The notes: generated by a model not told the origin, from the letters alone. 13,350 nucleotides of DNA from Desulfovibrio sp. (GCA_020217165.1 JAIWOE010000106.1:1-13350); one strand, 5' to 3'; numbered from the stretch's first letter, positions 1 through 11,100 are shown. Program-made: numbers and translations.

Positions 1-17
1 GGGCGATCCGGGCGGAA

Positions 18-112
18 GGTTGAATGGCAAGGTTCCGGAAAAAAGGACGGTGGCCACGGCCGGACTTGTAGCGCCAAAGCCAGCGGGTATCAACCAAGGA
101 GGTTGCCTTTTT
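18..112 (+). promoter_or_regulatory. Possible attenuator-like leader upstream of the sulfhydrylase gene
   Basis: The 214 bases before the first start codon hold no convincing gene. The segment TCAACC (90-95) can pair with GGTTGA (18-23) upstream. Alternatively, CAACC (91-95) can pair with GGTTG (101-105) downstream, which is a 5-bp hairpin with a 5-nt loop followed by CCTTTTT. The two pairings exclude each other, as in a terminator/antiterminator switch. Sulfur-amino-acid genes are often under such control. I could not match the leader to the SAM, SAH or cobalamin riboswitch consensus, and the hairpin is short. It is a weak call, and the transcript start is not known. Confidence 0.2.
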
Positions 113-214
113 CCGTGCGTCACTCTATGTATGAATGATGGCGCGATTTCGGCCGGCCCTGTGGCAACGCAACGGCTGCCCCATTGGCCCCCATTGCTTT
201 CGCAAGGAGATGCT

Positions 215-1525
215 ATGACGGACCATGCTTCCTGGAATCTTGAAACACTGGCGTTGCATGCCGGCCATGCTCCGGATTCGGACACTGGCTCTCGGGCCGT
301 GCCCATCTATCAAACCACCAGTTATCTGTTCAAGGATGCCCAGCATGCAGCCGATCTCTTTGCCCTGAAGCAAAGCGGGTACATTTACACCCGCATCATG
401 AATCCAACCACAGACGTGTTGGAAAAGCGACTGGCCGCCATGCACAACGCCTCCGCCGCATTGTGCACGGCCTCGGGCATGAGCGCCATCTTTTATGCCG
501 TGCTGGCTATTGCCGGTACGGGACAGAACATTGTTTCCGGCTCCAATCTGTACGGCGGCACCAACACCCTCTTCAAGCACACCCTCAGCCGCATGGGCAT
601 CGAATGCCGGTTTGTGGATTCCTCGGACCCCGACAACTTTGTCCGGGCCATCGATGAGAACACCCGCCTGCTGTATTCGGAAACCATCGGCAACCCGCGG
701 TGCAACGTGGATGATCTGGAGGCCATCGGCCGTATTGCCGAGGCGCACAAGATCCCGTTTATCCTGGACAATACCGTGGCGCCGCCGCCCATCTGCAATC
801 CCTTTGACTTTGGCGCCCACCTGGCCGTCTATTCCCTCACCAAGATCATTGGCGGCCACGGCAACAGCATCGGCGGCGCCATTGTGGAGGCCGGCACCTT
901 TGATTGGGGCGGCTCAGGCAAGTTCCCGGAAATCACCCAGCCGGACCCCACCTACCACGGCCTGAATTTCTGGGAGGCCCTGTGCGACCTGGAAGGCACG
1001 CCGTGCACGGCCTTTTGCCTGAAGGTGCGCACGGGCCTGCTGCGGGATATTGGCGCGGCCCTGGCGCCCATGAACAGTTTTTTGATTCTTCAGGGGCTGG
1101 AAACCCTGCCCCTGCGCGCCAGGGTGCATTGCGAAAATGCGCAAAAGGTGGCGGAATTTTTGGAAAGCCATCCGGCCGTGAGCTGGGTGAACTACGCCGG
1201 CCTGCCCAGCCACAAGGACCATGCCCGCTCCCGGCGGTACTTCCCCCTGGGCCCCAGCGCGGTGTTTGGCTTCGGCGTCAAGGGCGGGTTGGCGGCGGGC
1301 CGCAAGTTCATTGAGGCGGTGCAGCTCTGCTCGCACCTGGCCAATATCCTGGACGCCAAAACCCTGGTGGTGCACCCGGCCAGCACTACGCATTCCCAGC
1401 TGCTGCCGGAGGAACTGGCCGCGGCCGGCGTGCCGGAAGATCTGATCCGCATCTCCGTGGGGCTTGAGCATGTGGGCGATATCATGCAGGACCTGGATCA
1501 GGCCCTGCGTGCCTCCCAGCAGTGA
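215..1525 (+). CDS. metY: O-acetylhomoserine sulfhydrylase (PLP-dependent Cys/Met metabolism family)
   Basis: This is a cytoplasmic PLP enzyme expected to make homocysteine (or methionine) from O-acetylhomoserine and sulfide or a thiol, a natural route in a sulfide-producing cell. The product has 436 residues, normal for MetY. Family marks are IYQTTSY near residue 31, YTRIMNPT near 58, the phosphate-binding SGMSA near 87, DNT at 185-187 with the cofactor-contacting Asp185, and SLTKIIGGHGNSIGG with the Schiff-base lysine Lys210. The stretch FDWGGSGKFP and PDPTYHG after the lysine is typical of MetY rather than of cystathionine gamma-synthase. The start is the ATG at 215, with AAGGAG at 204-209 five bases upstream; the open frame reaches back to 20, but that extension looks non-coding. 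The HDOD gene follows after 38 bases on the same strand and may be cotranscribed. Substrate choice (acetyl or succinyl homoserine, or lyase activity) is inferred. Confidence 0.93.
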   Translation: MTDHASWNLETLALHAGHAPDSDTGSRAVPIYQTTSYLFKDAQHAADLFALKQSGYIYTRIMNPTTDVLEKRLAAMHNASAALCTASGMSAIFYAVLAIAGTGQNIVSGSNLYGGTNTLFKHTLSRMGIECRFVDSSDPDNFVRAIDENTRLLYSETIGNPRCNVDDLEAIGRIAEAHKIPFILDNTVAPPPICNPFDFGAHLAVYSLTKIIGGHGNSIGGAIVEAGTFDWGGSGKFPEITQPDPTYHGLNFWEALCDLEGTPCTAFCLKVRTGLLRDIGAALAPMNSFLILQGLETLPLRARVHCENAQKVAEFLESHPAVSWVNYAGLPSHKDHARSRRYFPLGPSAVFGFGVKGGLAAGRKFIEAVQLCSHLANILDAKTLVVHPASTTHSQLLPEELAAAGVPEDLIRISVGLEHVGDIMQDLDQALRASQQ

Positions 1526-1563
1526 TTCGCTGGGAAGGCGCATCCGGTGAGCAAGGGAGGAGC

Positions 1564-2814
1564 ATGGGCGTCATCAACGCGCACGATATCAAGCCGGGCA
1601 TGGTCCTGGAAAAGGACCTCATCCTGTCCAATGGGCGTCGGCTCCTGCCGCGGGGAGCCGTCATCGAAGAAAAGCATTTGCGGATTTTCAAGGCCTGGGG
1701 GGTGACCGAGGCGGCCATCGCCAACGTGAGCCGGGAGGCGGCCGAATCCGACGCCCTGAGCACCCTGGAACCCCTGGCCCTGCAGTATGCGGCCTCCCTG
1801 TGCGAGCTGTATTTCCCGGTCCACGTGGAGGAGCAGCCCGCCCTGCAGGAGATCAAACGCCTGACCGTGCTGACCATCGCCCGGCGCATCATGCTTGGGG
1901 AGAACCCGCCCCGACCGGCCGTGGTGTGCACCGACGACGGACCCGCCGAACTGCATCCCGGCGAGACCGACCCCCGCCACGTGGCCGCCAGCCAGGTGGA
2001 GCTGGCCTCGTTTCCCGAGATCTGCCAACTGATACGGGAAGTTGCCAACGATCCACGAGCCTCCAGCACCCGGCTGGCGGAAATCATCAGCCGGGATACC
2101 AGCCTGTGCGCCAACCTGCTGCGTCTGGTCAACAGCCCGTTGTATGGCTTTCCAAATAAGGTGGATTCCATCCCCAGGGCCGTCACCCTCATCGGCACCC
2201 GGGAGCTGTGCACCCTGACCTACGGCGTGGTGGCCGTGCGGTTTTTCCGGGGCATCCCGTCCACGTATTTGGATATGTTGCGATTCTGGAAGCATGCCGC
2301 TGCCTGCGGCGTGTTTGCCCGCATCCTGGCCAGCTTTATCGGTGGAATGGACGAGGAGCGCGCCTTTGTGGCAGGCCTGCTGCATGATATTGGCCGGCTG
2401 GTGCTGGTGAGCAAGTACCCGGTGGCCTCGGCCCGGGCCCTGGCCAAGGCGCAATCCCAGAACCTGCCCCTGCACGAGACCGAGCTGGAGATATTCGGCT
2501 TTCACCATGCCAGGGTGGGCAGCCACCTGCTCAAGGCCTGGCACTTCCCCGATTCCCTGCGGGACATGGTGAGCTTTCACCATGAGCCCCTCAAGGCGCA
2601 CACCGTGCAGGAAGCGGCAATGCTGCACCTGGCGGATGTGCTCAGCGTCTCCATGGATCTGGCCACTGGCGGCGCGCCGCGGCCGGTGCCGCAGCTGGAG
2701 CCCGGGGCCTGGGAGGCGGTGGGGTTGCCCATCTCGGTACTGGAGGCAGCCTACGGGCAGTTTGACCGGCAGTTCAAGGAAGTTCTGAGCGTGCTGATGA
2801 ACAACGAGGCCTGA
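1564..2814 (+). CDS. HDOD-domain signalling protein
   Basis: A 416-residue soluble protein. Residues about 5-55 (HDIKPGMVLEKDLI, then GRRLLPRGAVI) resemble the small N-terminal domain often found before HD-GYP or HDOD domains. The HDOD domain covers about 145-345, opening with LASFPEICQLI and LVNSPLYGF. HDOD domains are usually non-catalytic relatives of HD phosphohydrolases that act as signalling or scaffold modules. Here several metal-type residues survive: FWKH (His244), LLHDIGR (His274-Asp275), FHH (His314-315), FHH (His339-340) and LHLADVL (His355, Asp358). Some activity or nucleotide binding therefore cannot be excluded. The ATG at 1564 is preceded by GGGAGG at 1555-1560, and GTGAGCAAGGGAGG fits this start better than the longer frame from 1522. 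The gene follows the sulfhydrylase closely but has no obvious functional link to it. The specific role is not known. Confidence 0.88.
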   Translation: MGVINAHDIKPGMVLEKDLILSNGRRLLPRGAVIEEKHLRIFKAWGVTEAAIANVSREAAESDALSTLEPLALQYAASLCELYFPVHVEEQPALQEIKRLTVLTIARRIMLGENPPRPAVVCTDDGPAELHPGETDPRHVAASQVELASFPEICQLIREVANDPRASSTRLAEIISRDTSLCANLLRLVNSPLYGFPNKVDSIPRAVTLIGTRELCTLTYGVVAVRFFRGIPSTYLDMLRFWKHAAACGVFARILASFIGGMDEERAFVAGLLHDIGRLVLVSKYPVASARALAKAQSQNLPLHETELEIFGFHHARVGSHLLKAWHFPDSLRDMVSFHHEPLKAHTVQEAAMLHLADVLSVSMDLATGGAPRPVPQLEPGAWEAVGLPISVLEAAYGQFDRQFKEVLSVLMNNEA

Positions 2815-2864
2815 TACCGGCCTGGAAGGCGGCTCCTGTTCGATGCCGCTGGTGCAACGGCCAT

Positions 2865-2909
2865 AAAAAACCGGGCTTCTGCGCATTCGCGGTGCGCAAA
2901 AGCCCGGTT
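2865..2909 (-). terminator. Intrinsic terminator of the cold-shock gene, between convergent genes
   Basis: AACCGGGCTT (2869-2878) pairs perfectly with AAGCCCGGTT (2900-2909). Inside it, TGCGCA (2880-2885) pairs with TGCGCA (2893-2898), giving a long stem with a 7-nt loop. On the minus strand the stem runs into a T tract (AAAAAA at 2865-2870 on the plus strand), so it stops cold-shock transcription. On the plus strand it is followed by TTCCGG without a T tract, so it would serve the HDOD gene only weakly. Confidence 0.9.
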
Positions 2910-2963
2910 CCGGATGCTTGGGCAAAGCGTTTTCAGGCATGCCCGAGCCGCGTTGGGCTCACG

Positions 2964-3167
2964 TTACATGCGCACGACGTTGGCTGCGCGGACGCCCTTT
3001 TCCCCCTGCTCAATGTCGAAAGTGACGCGCTCGCCCTCGTGCAGCGTCTTAAAGCCATTTCCCTGAATGGCAGAGAAGTGCACAAACACGTCGTCGCCTT
3101 CCTCGCGCTGGATGAAGCCGAACCCTTTCTTTTCATTGAACCACTTGACCACGCCTTGGAAACTCAT
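2964..3167 (-). CDS. Cold-shock domain protein (CspA family)
   Basis: A 67-residue single cold-shock domain, the full length for CspA-type RNA and ssDNA chaperones, which keep mRNA unstructured at low temperature or during growth changes. The RNA-binding motifs are both present: KGFGFI (RNP1-like, near residue 14) and DVFVHFSAI (RNP2-like, near 26). The start is the ATG at 3167 ([10 protein letters not shown]), preceded by AGGAAG; an in-frame ATG at 3182 would add MEEVG but is less like the family. The gene is transcribed alone, with a strong terminator downstream and its own promoter upstream. Its leader is about 300 nt and holds GC-rich hairpins, which suggests post-transcriptional control as in known csp genes. 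Whether cold actually induces it cannot be told from sequence, since many csp paralogues are not cold-inducible. Confidence 0.95.
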   Translation of the reverse strand: MSFQGVVKWFNEKKGFGFIQREEGDDVFVHFSAIQGNGFKTLHEGERVTFDIEQGEKGVRAANVVRM

Positions 3168-3472
3168 ACCAACTTCCTCCATCAGTTGTACTCACTCGCC
3201 CGACTACTCGTAAGAAGGCCGGCGGGCGCCCCGGCACGTTCTACAAGTTGCACGGCAACGCTCTTCCTGCGCGCCCGACAAGGGCGCTGCTGGTGCGTTG
3301 CGGTCTCCCCCCTCTGACCAGTTTCCGGCGTGTTTTCGGTACGACGTTGGCGGGTGCGAGGGGCGCTTGTGAAAGAACAGAACAAGCGCGTTCTCCATGA
3401 TCTTTTCCAGCTGCGATTACTGCCTTTGGCCGAAAATGGCAAGGAGTTTTCACCAGTCCGTAAAAAAATCTG
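3168..3472 (-). promoter_or_regulatory. Long structured 5' leader of the cold-shock gene
   Basis: No convincing gene lies between the cold-shock start codon and the end of the HD-GYP gene, a gap of about 500 bases. From the predicted transcript start near 3472 the leader would be about 305 nt. It contains a perfect 6-bp hairpin GCGCCC-GACAA-GGGCGC (3271-3287) and a second stem GCCGG/CCGGC (3218-3222 with 3231-3235), the latter ending about 50 nt before the start codon. Long folded leaders are a known feature of cspA-type genes. Short minus-strand open frames of 64-86 codons across this region have no family features, and I take them as chance. Confidence 0.45.
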
Positions 3473-3478
3473 TGAGCG

Positions 3479-3507
3479 ATGGCAGTGTGCTAGCGCATAT
3501 TTGTCAA
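3479..3507 (-). promoter_or_regulatory. Predicted sigma-70 promoter of the cold-shock gene
   Basis: Read on the minus strand, a perfect -35 box TTGACA (3507-3502) is followed by a 17-bp spacer and TGCCAT (3484-3479) as a poor -10 box matching three of six consensus positions. The transcript would start near 3472. The perfect -35 and exact spacing are the support. The weak -10 would fit a promoter that needs an activator. Confidence 0.45.
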
Positions 3508-3555
3508 AACAGGGGCAGCCGCAGTCCGCAGGGAAAGTGGCTTACTTGATATCGA

Positions 3556-3573
3556 TTGTGATAAAAATCACAA
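3556..3573. promoter_or_regulatory. CRP/FNR-family operator palindrome
   Basis: TTGTGATAAAAATCACAA is a perfect inverted repeat with 7-bp arms and a 4-bp centre. It contains TGTGA-N6-TCACA, the core bound by CRP-type regulators. From memory, the site predicted for HcpR in Desulfovibrio has the form TTGTGA-N6-TCACAA, which this matches; that assignment is recalled, not searched. The centre lies about 92 bp upstream of the predicted cold-shock transcript start, a position used by class I activators. It lies between two minus-strand genes, so the cold-shock gene is the most likely target. Confidence 0.55.
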
Positions 3574-3612
3574 ATACTGAAACGAGTTATCAGGGGAATT
3601 CGCAAAGGTCCC

Positions 3613-3646
3613 GCCCTGTTCCGTGGAGCAACCCCCCCCGCAGGGC
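3613..3646 (-). terminator. Weak hairpin downstream of the HD-GYP gene
   Basis: GCCCTG (3613-3618) and CAGGGC (3641-3646) can pair, enclosing a 22-nt loop that includes a run of eight C. It lies about 20 bases past the HD-GYP stop codon, where the operon should end. No T tract follows it on the minus strand, so as an intrinsic terminator it is poor. Termination may instead need Rho. Confidence 0.25.
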
Positions 3647-3665
3647 ACCCAAAAATCCTGCGCCC

Positions 3666-4772
3666 TCAGGCCTCGGAGTCCTCCTGCAGCAGGACTTCAC
3701 GTTCCTCCTCGAAATCTGCGAACTCCAGGGCGATCTGCCGGAAGTCTCCCTGTATTTCCAAAAATGCGGCGCACAGGTCCGGATCAAACTGCGTGCCCTG
3801 GCCTTCGGCAATGAAGGAAACCGCCCTGGTGTGCGGGAAGGGTGACTTGTACACCCGGCGGCTGATGAGGGCGTCATACACGTCGGCAATGGCCATGAGA
3901 CGCGCCGGCACGGGAATGTCATCCCCGGCCAGGCCCTGGGGGTAGCCCTTGCCATCCCAGCGTTCATGATGGCTGTGGGCAATCTCCTTGGCAATGCGCA
4001 GGAAGGAGTTGCCCCCCAGCTTTTCTTCGGCCCTGCTCAGGCTGAAGTGCCCCAGGGTGGTGTGGGTCTTCATCTGCTCGAACTCCTCGGGCGTGAGCTT
4101 GCCGGGTTTGAGCAGAATGGCGTCCGGCACGCCCACCTTGCCCACATCGTGCAGGGGGGCGGAAAGGTAGAGCAGCTCGATGATGGCGTCGTTGATGTGC
4201 GGGGTAAAGCGCGGATGGCTGGCCACCTTGGCGGCCAGGGCCCGGACGTAATGCTGCGTGCGCTTGATGTGCCCGCCGGTTTCCGGGTCGCGGCATTCAG
4301 CCAGGGTAGCCAGACTTTCGATGGTCACTTCCTTGATGAGGGCCACTTCCCGGGTGCGTTCCTGCACCAGCTCGTCCAGGTGGTCGCGGTGTTTTTTCAG
4401 CTCCAGCTGGTTGCGCACGCGCATCTTCACCAGGCCGGGGCGGAAGGGTTTGGTGATGTAATCCACGGCGCCCAGGGCCAGCCCTCGGGCCTCGTCTTCT
4501 TCCTCGCTCAGGGCGGTGATGAACAGGACGGGGATGTCCCGGGTGCGCACGTCGGCCTTCAGACGGCGGCAGACCTCGTAGCCATCCATGCCGGGCATCA
4601 TGATGTCCAGGAGCACCAGGTCGGGATGGGGCTCGGCAAAGGCCAGCCGCAGGGCCTTTTCCCCGTCCTTGGCAGCCTGCAGGGCGTGTTCCCCACGCAG
4701 GGTTTCCATGAGCACCTGAATGTTCTCCGGAGTGTCATCCACAATGAGCACGCGCGATTGGGATGCAGCCAT
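3666..4772 (-). CDS. Response regulator with HD-GYP cyclic-di-GMP phosphodiesterase domain (RpfG-like)
   Basis: A 368-residue cytoplasmic output protein. Residues about 5-122 are a receiver domain with the acidic pair Asp12-Asp13, phospho-acceptor Asp56 in LLDIMMPG, Thr86 and Lys108 in ITKPF. A short coiled linker (125-150) leads to an HD-GYP domain at about 150-345. The HD-GYP residues are complete: His168, HDVGK at 208-212, His237, HHERWDGKGYP at 268-278 and Asp297 in IADVYDAL. Active hydrolysis of c-di-GMP, controlled by phosphorylation, is therefore expected. An acidic tail ends the protein. The start ATG has AGGAGG at 4781-4786, inside the end of the kinase gene, and lies only 3 bases after that gene's stop codon, so the two are translationally coupled. 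The hybrid kinase directly upstream is its probable phosphate donor, through the kinase's HPt domain. Confidence 0.94.
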   Translation of the reverse strand: MAASQSRVLIVDDTPENIQVLMETLRGEHALQAAKDGEKALRLAFAEPHPDLVLLDIMMPGMDGYEVCRRLKADVRTRDIPVLFITALSEEEDEARGLALGAVDYITKPFRPGLVKMRVRNQLELKKHRDHLDELVQERTREVALIKEVTIESLATLAECRDPETGGHIKRTQHYVRALAAKVASHPRFTPHINDAIIELLYLSAPLHDVGKVGVPDAILLKPGKLTPEEFEQMKTHTTLGHFSLSRAEEKLGGNSFLRIAKEIAHSHHERWDGKGYPQGLAGDDIPVPARLMAIADVYDALISRRVYKSPFPHTRAVSFIAEGQGTQFDPDLCAAFLEIQGDFRQIALEFADFEEEREVLLQEDSEA

Positions 4773-4775
4773 GGA

Positions 4776-7544
<2,769 letters not shown>

Positions 7545-7547
7545 GGA

Positions 7548-8078
7548 TCAGTCGCCGGCCGGGGTAATCTGGAACCGGCACACGCGGTCGCCGGAACACC
7601 AGCAGTCCACTTCCTTGGCCACAAAGGGCCGCCCGGTGTACTCGCCCAGGAGGCCGCTCAGAAATCCTTCATCATACACACAAATGGTCTCGTCGCACAC
7701 GGGCAGGCCGGAGCAGTCCAAATCTTCGGCGATGGTCAGGGTCAGGTGCATGCGCTCCAGGTCCGCCGCCTCCACGCGCAGCATGCCCACCTTCAGCTGT
7801 TCCAGCAACTCTTTGGTTCGTTTGATGAACATGGTGAAATCCCAGCGCTTGTCCACAAAGTTTTTACAGAACTCCCGACCGGCCACCTCGCCGGCCTTGA
7901 AAAACAGCTCGTCGGTGGCGGCGACGCCAAGACGCTGAATCATCACGTCGCGCAGGGTGAACTGCATCAGCCGGTACATGCTCACGTCCATGCTGGGGCC
8001 CAGGTTGGGCCGGCCCTGGCTGATATCCCCAACCATGCCCCAGTCAAACAGTGAATCGGAGCGCGCTTCCTTGAACAT
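7548..8078 (-). CDS. Stand-alone V4R (4-vinyl reductase-like) small-molecule-binding protein
   Basis: A 176-residue soluble protein. The C-terminal half (about 95-172) is a V4R domain, the fold shared by the phenol-sensing N-terminal domains of DmpR, MopR and XylR and by the BchJ family. It carries Cys133 in CVYDEGFLSG, Glu156 and Cys159 in KEVDCWC, and Cys167 in GDRVCRF. The spacing 23-3-8 equals that of the zinc site I recall for MopR (C155, E178, C181, C189), so zinc binding is a reasonable inference. Extra cysteines at 122, 128 and 161 are unusual and might bind a second metal or respond to redox. There is no DNA-binding or catalytic domain, so its output must be through a partner. Placement 28 bases after the receptor gene and 3 bases before the kinase gene points to the kinase. 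GGGAGG stands 5 bases before the ATG. Confidence 0.87.
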   Translation of the reverse strand: MFKEARSDSLFDWGMVGDISQGRPNLGPSMDVSMYRLMQFTLRDVMIQRLGVAATDELFFKAGEVAGREFCKNFVDKRWDFTMFIKRTKELLEQLKVGMLRVEAADLERMHLTLTIAEDLDCSGLPVCDETICVYDEGFLSGLLGEYTGRPFVAKEVDCWCSGDRVCRFQITPAGD

Positions 8079-8106
8079 GGATGCCTCCCGGGCGGTCCAT
8101 CGCGGG

Positions 8107-11100
8107 CTATTGGACGATCTTGTACTTCCCCGCCTGACCTTGCGCGGCGAGCAGGGTGTTGATTTCCTGTTTGAGCTGAATCATGCGTTCCTCCCGGCCC
8201 ACCACCAGACGGCTGAAGCGTTCCAGCTCTTCAAAGTTGCTGCGCAACTGCTGTTCGATGCGCCGGCGCTCGGTGATGTCCTCCACCGTGGCGATGACGC
8301 CGGTGGGAGGCGTCTGGGGGTCGATGGGATTGAAGGACGCCCGCATGTGCATGGTCCTGCCGCCGGTGACGGAGGTGTACTCATCCTCAAACACCGTGGC
8401 CTCGCCAGCCAGGGCGCGCTGCAGGGTGGCCTGCATCTTGGGGGAGCTGTGGCGGGCGGTGTTGAAGCCGATGAGCTTTTCCCTGGTGGAGCCCATGAGC
8501 TGCACGAACTTGTCGTTGCAGTCCAGGATGATGCCGTCGCTGGAAAACAGGATCATGCCCAGGGGCGATTTTTCAAAGATGATGCGATGGCGTTTTTCGC
8601 TTTCCTGCAGGGCGGCTTCGGTTTTCTTGCGTTCGGTGATGTCCGTGGACATGCCGCACACGGCATAGGGATTGCCATCCGCATCCAGCAGGGGGAATTT
8701 GATGGAATAATAATCAATGCGCTGGCCCGCGGGGGTGGTGACCACCTCTTCCCGGTTCTGGGAGGTCAGGGATTCGATGGCCAGGCGGTCGTTTTGTTGC
8801 AGCTGCCGGGCCAGGTCCTCGGGAAAAAGGTCATAATCCGTCAGGCCGATGGGATTGTCAAAGGCTGCGGCGCTGGTGCGGCGCCAGGCCAGGTTGCCCA
8901 GAATGTAGCGCCCTTCCAGGTCTTTCACGTAAATGAGGGCGCTGGAATTGTCGATGACGGATTGCAGGAAGCTCTGCTTCTCCGCCAGGGCGCGGCGGGT
9001 GGCCAGCCGTTCCGTGATGTCCCGGAAGGTGACCACCGCCCCGGCAATGGCCTCCCCCGTGCGAATGGGCGAACTGGTGTACTCCACGGGAAAACTGGTG
9101 CCATCCGTTCGCCAGAGCACTTCATTTTCAATGCGGTGCACGCTGCCCTCCACGCAGGAGCGGTGCATGGGGCTCTGCTCCCTGGGGTAGGGGGTGCCGT
9201 CGGCGTGGCTGTGGTGGAAGAGAGCGTGGGCATCCTGGCCCAGGGCCTCGGCATGGACCAGCCCCAGCATGTCGCAGGCGGCGGTGTTGATGAACAGCAG
9301 CTGCCCGGCAAGATTGGTGCCGAAAATGCCTTCCCCGGCGGACTCCAGCACCAGCCGCATGCGCTCTTCCGCGTCGCGCATGGCTGCCTCGGCGCGGGTG
9401 CGCTCTTGCACCTCCCGGGCCAACCGCCGGTTCCAGATGAACACCGCCAGCAGGATGCCCCCCACGAACACGGCCACGATGCCCCCCACCCGGCGCACCG
9501 CGGTCCAGTCCACGGCGCGTTCGAAGTGCACGTTGATCCAGCGCTCGTAAAACACGGTGCGGTCCGTGTCCGGTATGGCTGCCAGGGCCTGGTCCAGAAT
9601 GGCCGCCAGTTCCGGCAGATCCTGGCGCACGGCCATGCACAGCTCGTAGTTGTAGGGGGTGGGGCTGGCAATCTTGAGGTTCTTCAACCCCAGACGGCGT
9701 TCCAGATAGTGCAGCACGGCGCCATGTTCCACCACGGCAAAGGCCCGTCCCTCGACCACGGCGCGCACGGCGTCCTCGGAGGTGTCCGTCAGCAGCAAGG
9801 GGATTTCCGGGTGGTCGCGCTCCAGATATTGCTGGATGATGTGCTCATTGACCACGGCCACGGGCTTGCCGGCCAGGCGGTCCAGGCTGTCCACAAAGTC
9901 CGCATCGCTCCTGGTGGCGATGACCAGGGGCAGGCTGAGGTAGGGCCGGGTGAAATGCAGGAATCTCCGTCGTTCCTCAGTGGCGGCCACGGCCGGGATG
10001 ATGTCGATGCGGCCCAGGCGGGTCGCTTCGATAACCTGCGCCCAGGGCAGGCCCGAAACGGGCTGCAGGGTGAGGCCGAGGGCCTCTCGCACCCAGTGGA
10101 CATATTCGGGGACCACGCCGGCGTAGTCGCTGGTGGGGGTGGTGAATTCAAAGGGTGGCCAGCCGGCGGAGGTGGCCACGCGGAAGGAGGGATGCGCCCG
10201 CAGCCAGGCCTGCTGGGCCGGGGTGAGGTTCAGGCGGGCTTCCAGGGATTCCGCCTGCCGGGGACCAAGCCAGGCGGCCTTGAGGGCGGCGGATTCGGCA
10301 GGGGTGATACGGGTCATCCCTTTGGCCAGGATGTCCGCCAGCATCTGCTGCCCGCGGGAGACGGCCATGTGCAGGGGGATGGTGTGGCTGGATTCCTGGC
10401 CGGGGGGAGCCAGTTCCGGCACCGAGCCTCCCACCTCCAGATTGGTCAGCTGCAGTTGCTCGCTCAGGTAGTTGACCACGGGCATGGGGGCAAGGAGTAC
10501 GTCGGCCTTGCCTGAGGAGACGGCCAGCATGGCCTGGGTGGTGTCCCGCACCTCCACCACCTCAATCTGGGGATAGGCAGCCAGCAATTCCTGGTAATAA
10601 AACCCCTTGGGCACGGCAAAGCGCTTGCCGAACAGGTCTGCCAGAACGTCTATGCGCGGCTCTCCCTTGCGGATGTATAGCATGCGGGCCATGTCCACGT
10701 AGGCGGGGGTGAAGGCCATGTATTCGCTGCGTTCTGGGGTGATGGCGGTGTTCAGCATCACGTCCAGGCTGCCGTCCTTGAGCATCTCCTGATATTCGTC
10801 CCAGGAGGCGCCGCTGACGAATTCCACCTCCAGGCCGATCTTCTCCGCCAACAACCGGATAAAATCGATGGAGAATCCCCGCGGGACACCGTCCTCGTTA
10901 AAATTGAACGGTGCCCAGTCGTCTTCGTTGTGCACCCGGATGACGCGCTTGCGGGCCAGATACTCACGTTCTTCCGGGGTGAGCAGGCCGGCGAACTCCG
11001 GCGGGATGGTCTTGACGCCGGACACAAGCCAGCGATGCAGCACGGCCGCGCGTTCTCCCGGGCTGATGCGGGCCAGGCCGGTGTTGACCTGTTGGATGAG

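Noticed and set aside
20..214. N-terminal extension of 65 codons in frame with the sulfhydrylase
   Set aside because: It has no family similarity, and the ATG at 215 has a well-spaced AAGGAG and starts exactly where MetY proteins start.
1..214. SAM, SAH or cobalamin riboswitch upstream of MetY
   Set aside because: I could not find the conserved core boxes of any of these classes; only short alternative stems are visible.
3182..3453. Minus-strand open frames of 64-86 codons upstream of the cold-shock gene
   Set aside because: They overlap one another in different frames, are rich in Arg, Pro and Ala, lack good ribosome sites and resemble no family. A non-coding leader explains the region better.
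3330..3845. Plus-strand open frame of 171 codons
   Set aside because: It crosses the promoter region and enters the antisense of the HD-GYP gene, with no recognisable motif or ribosome site.
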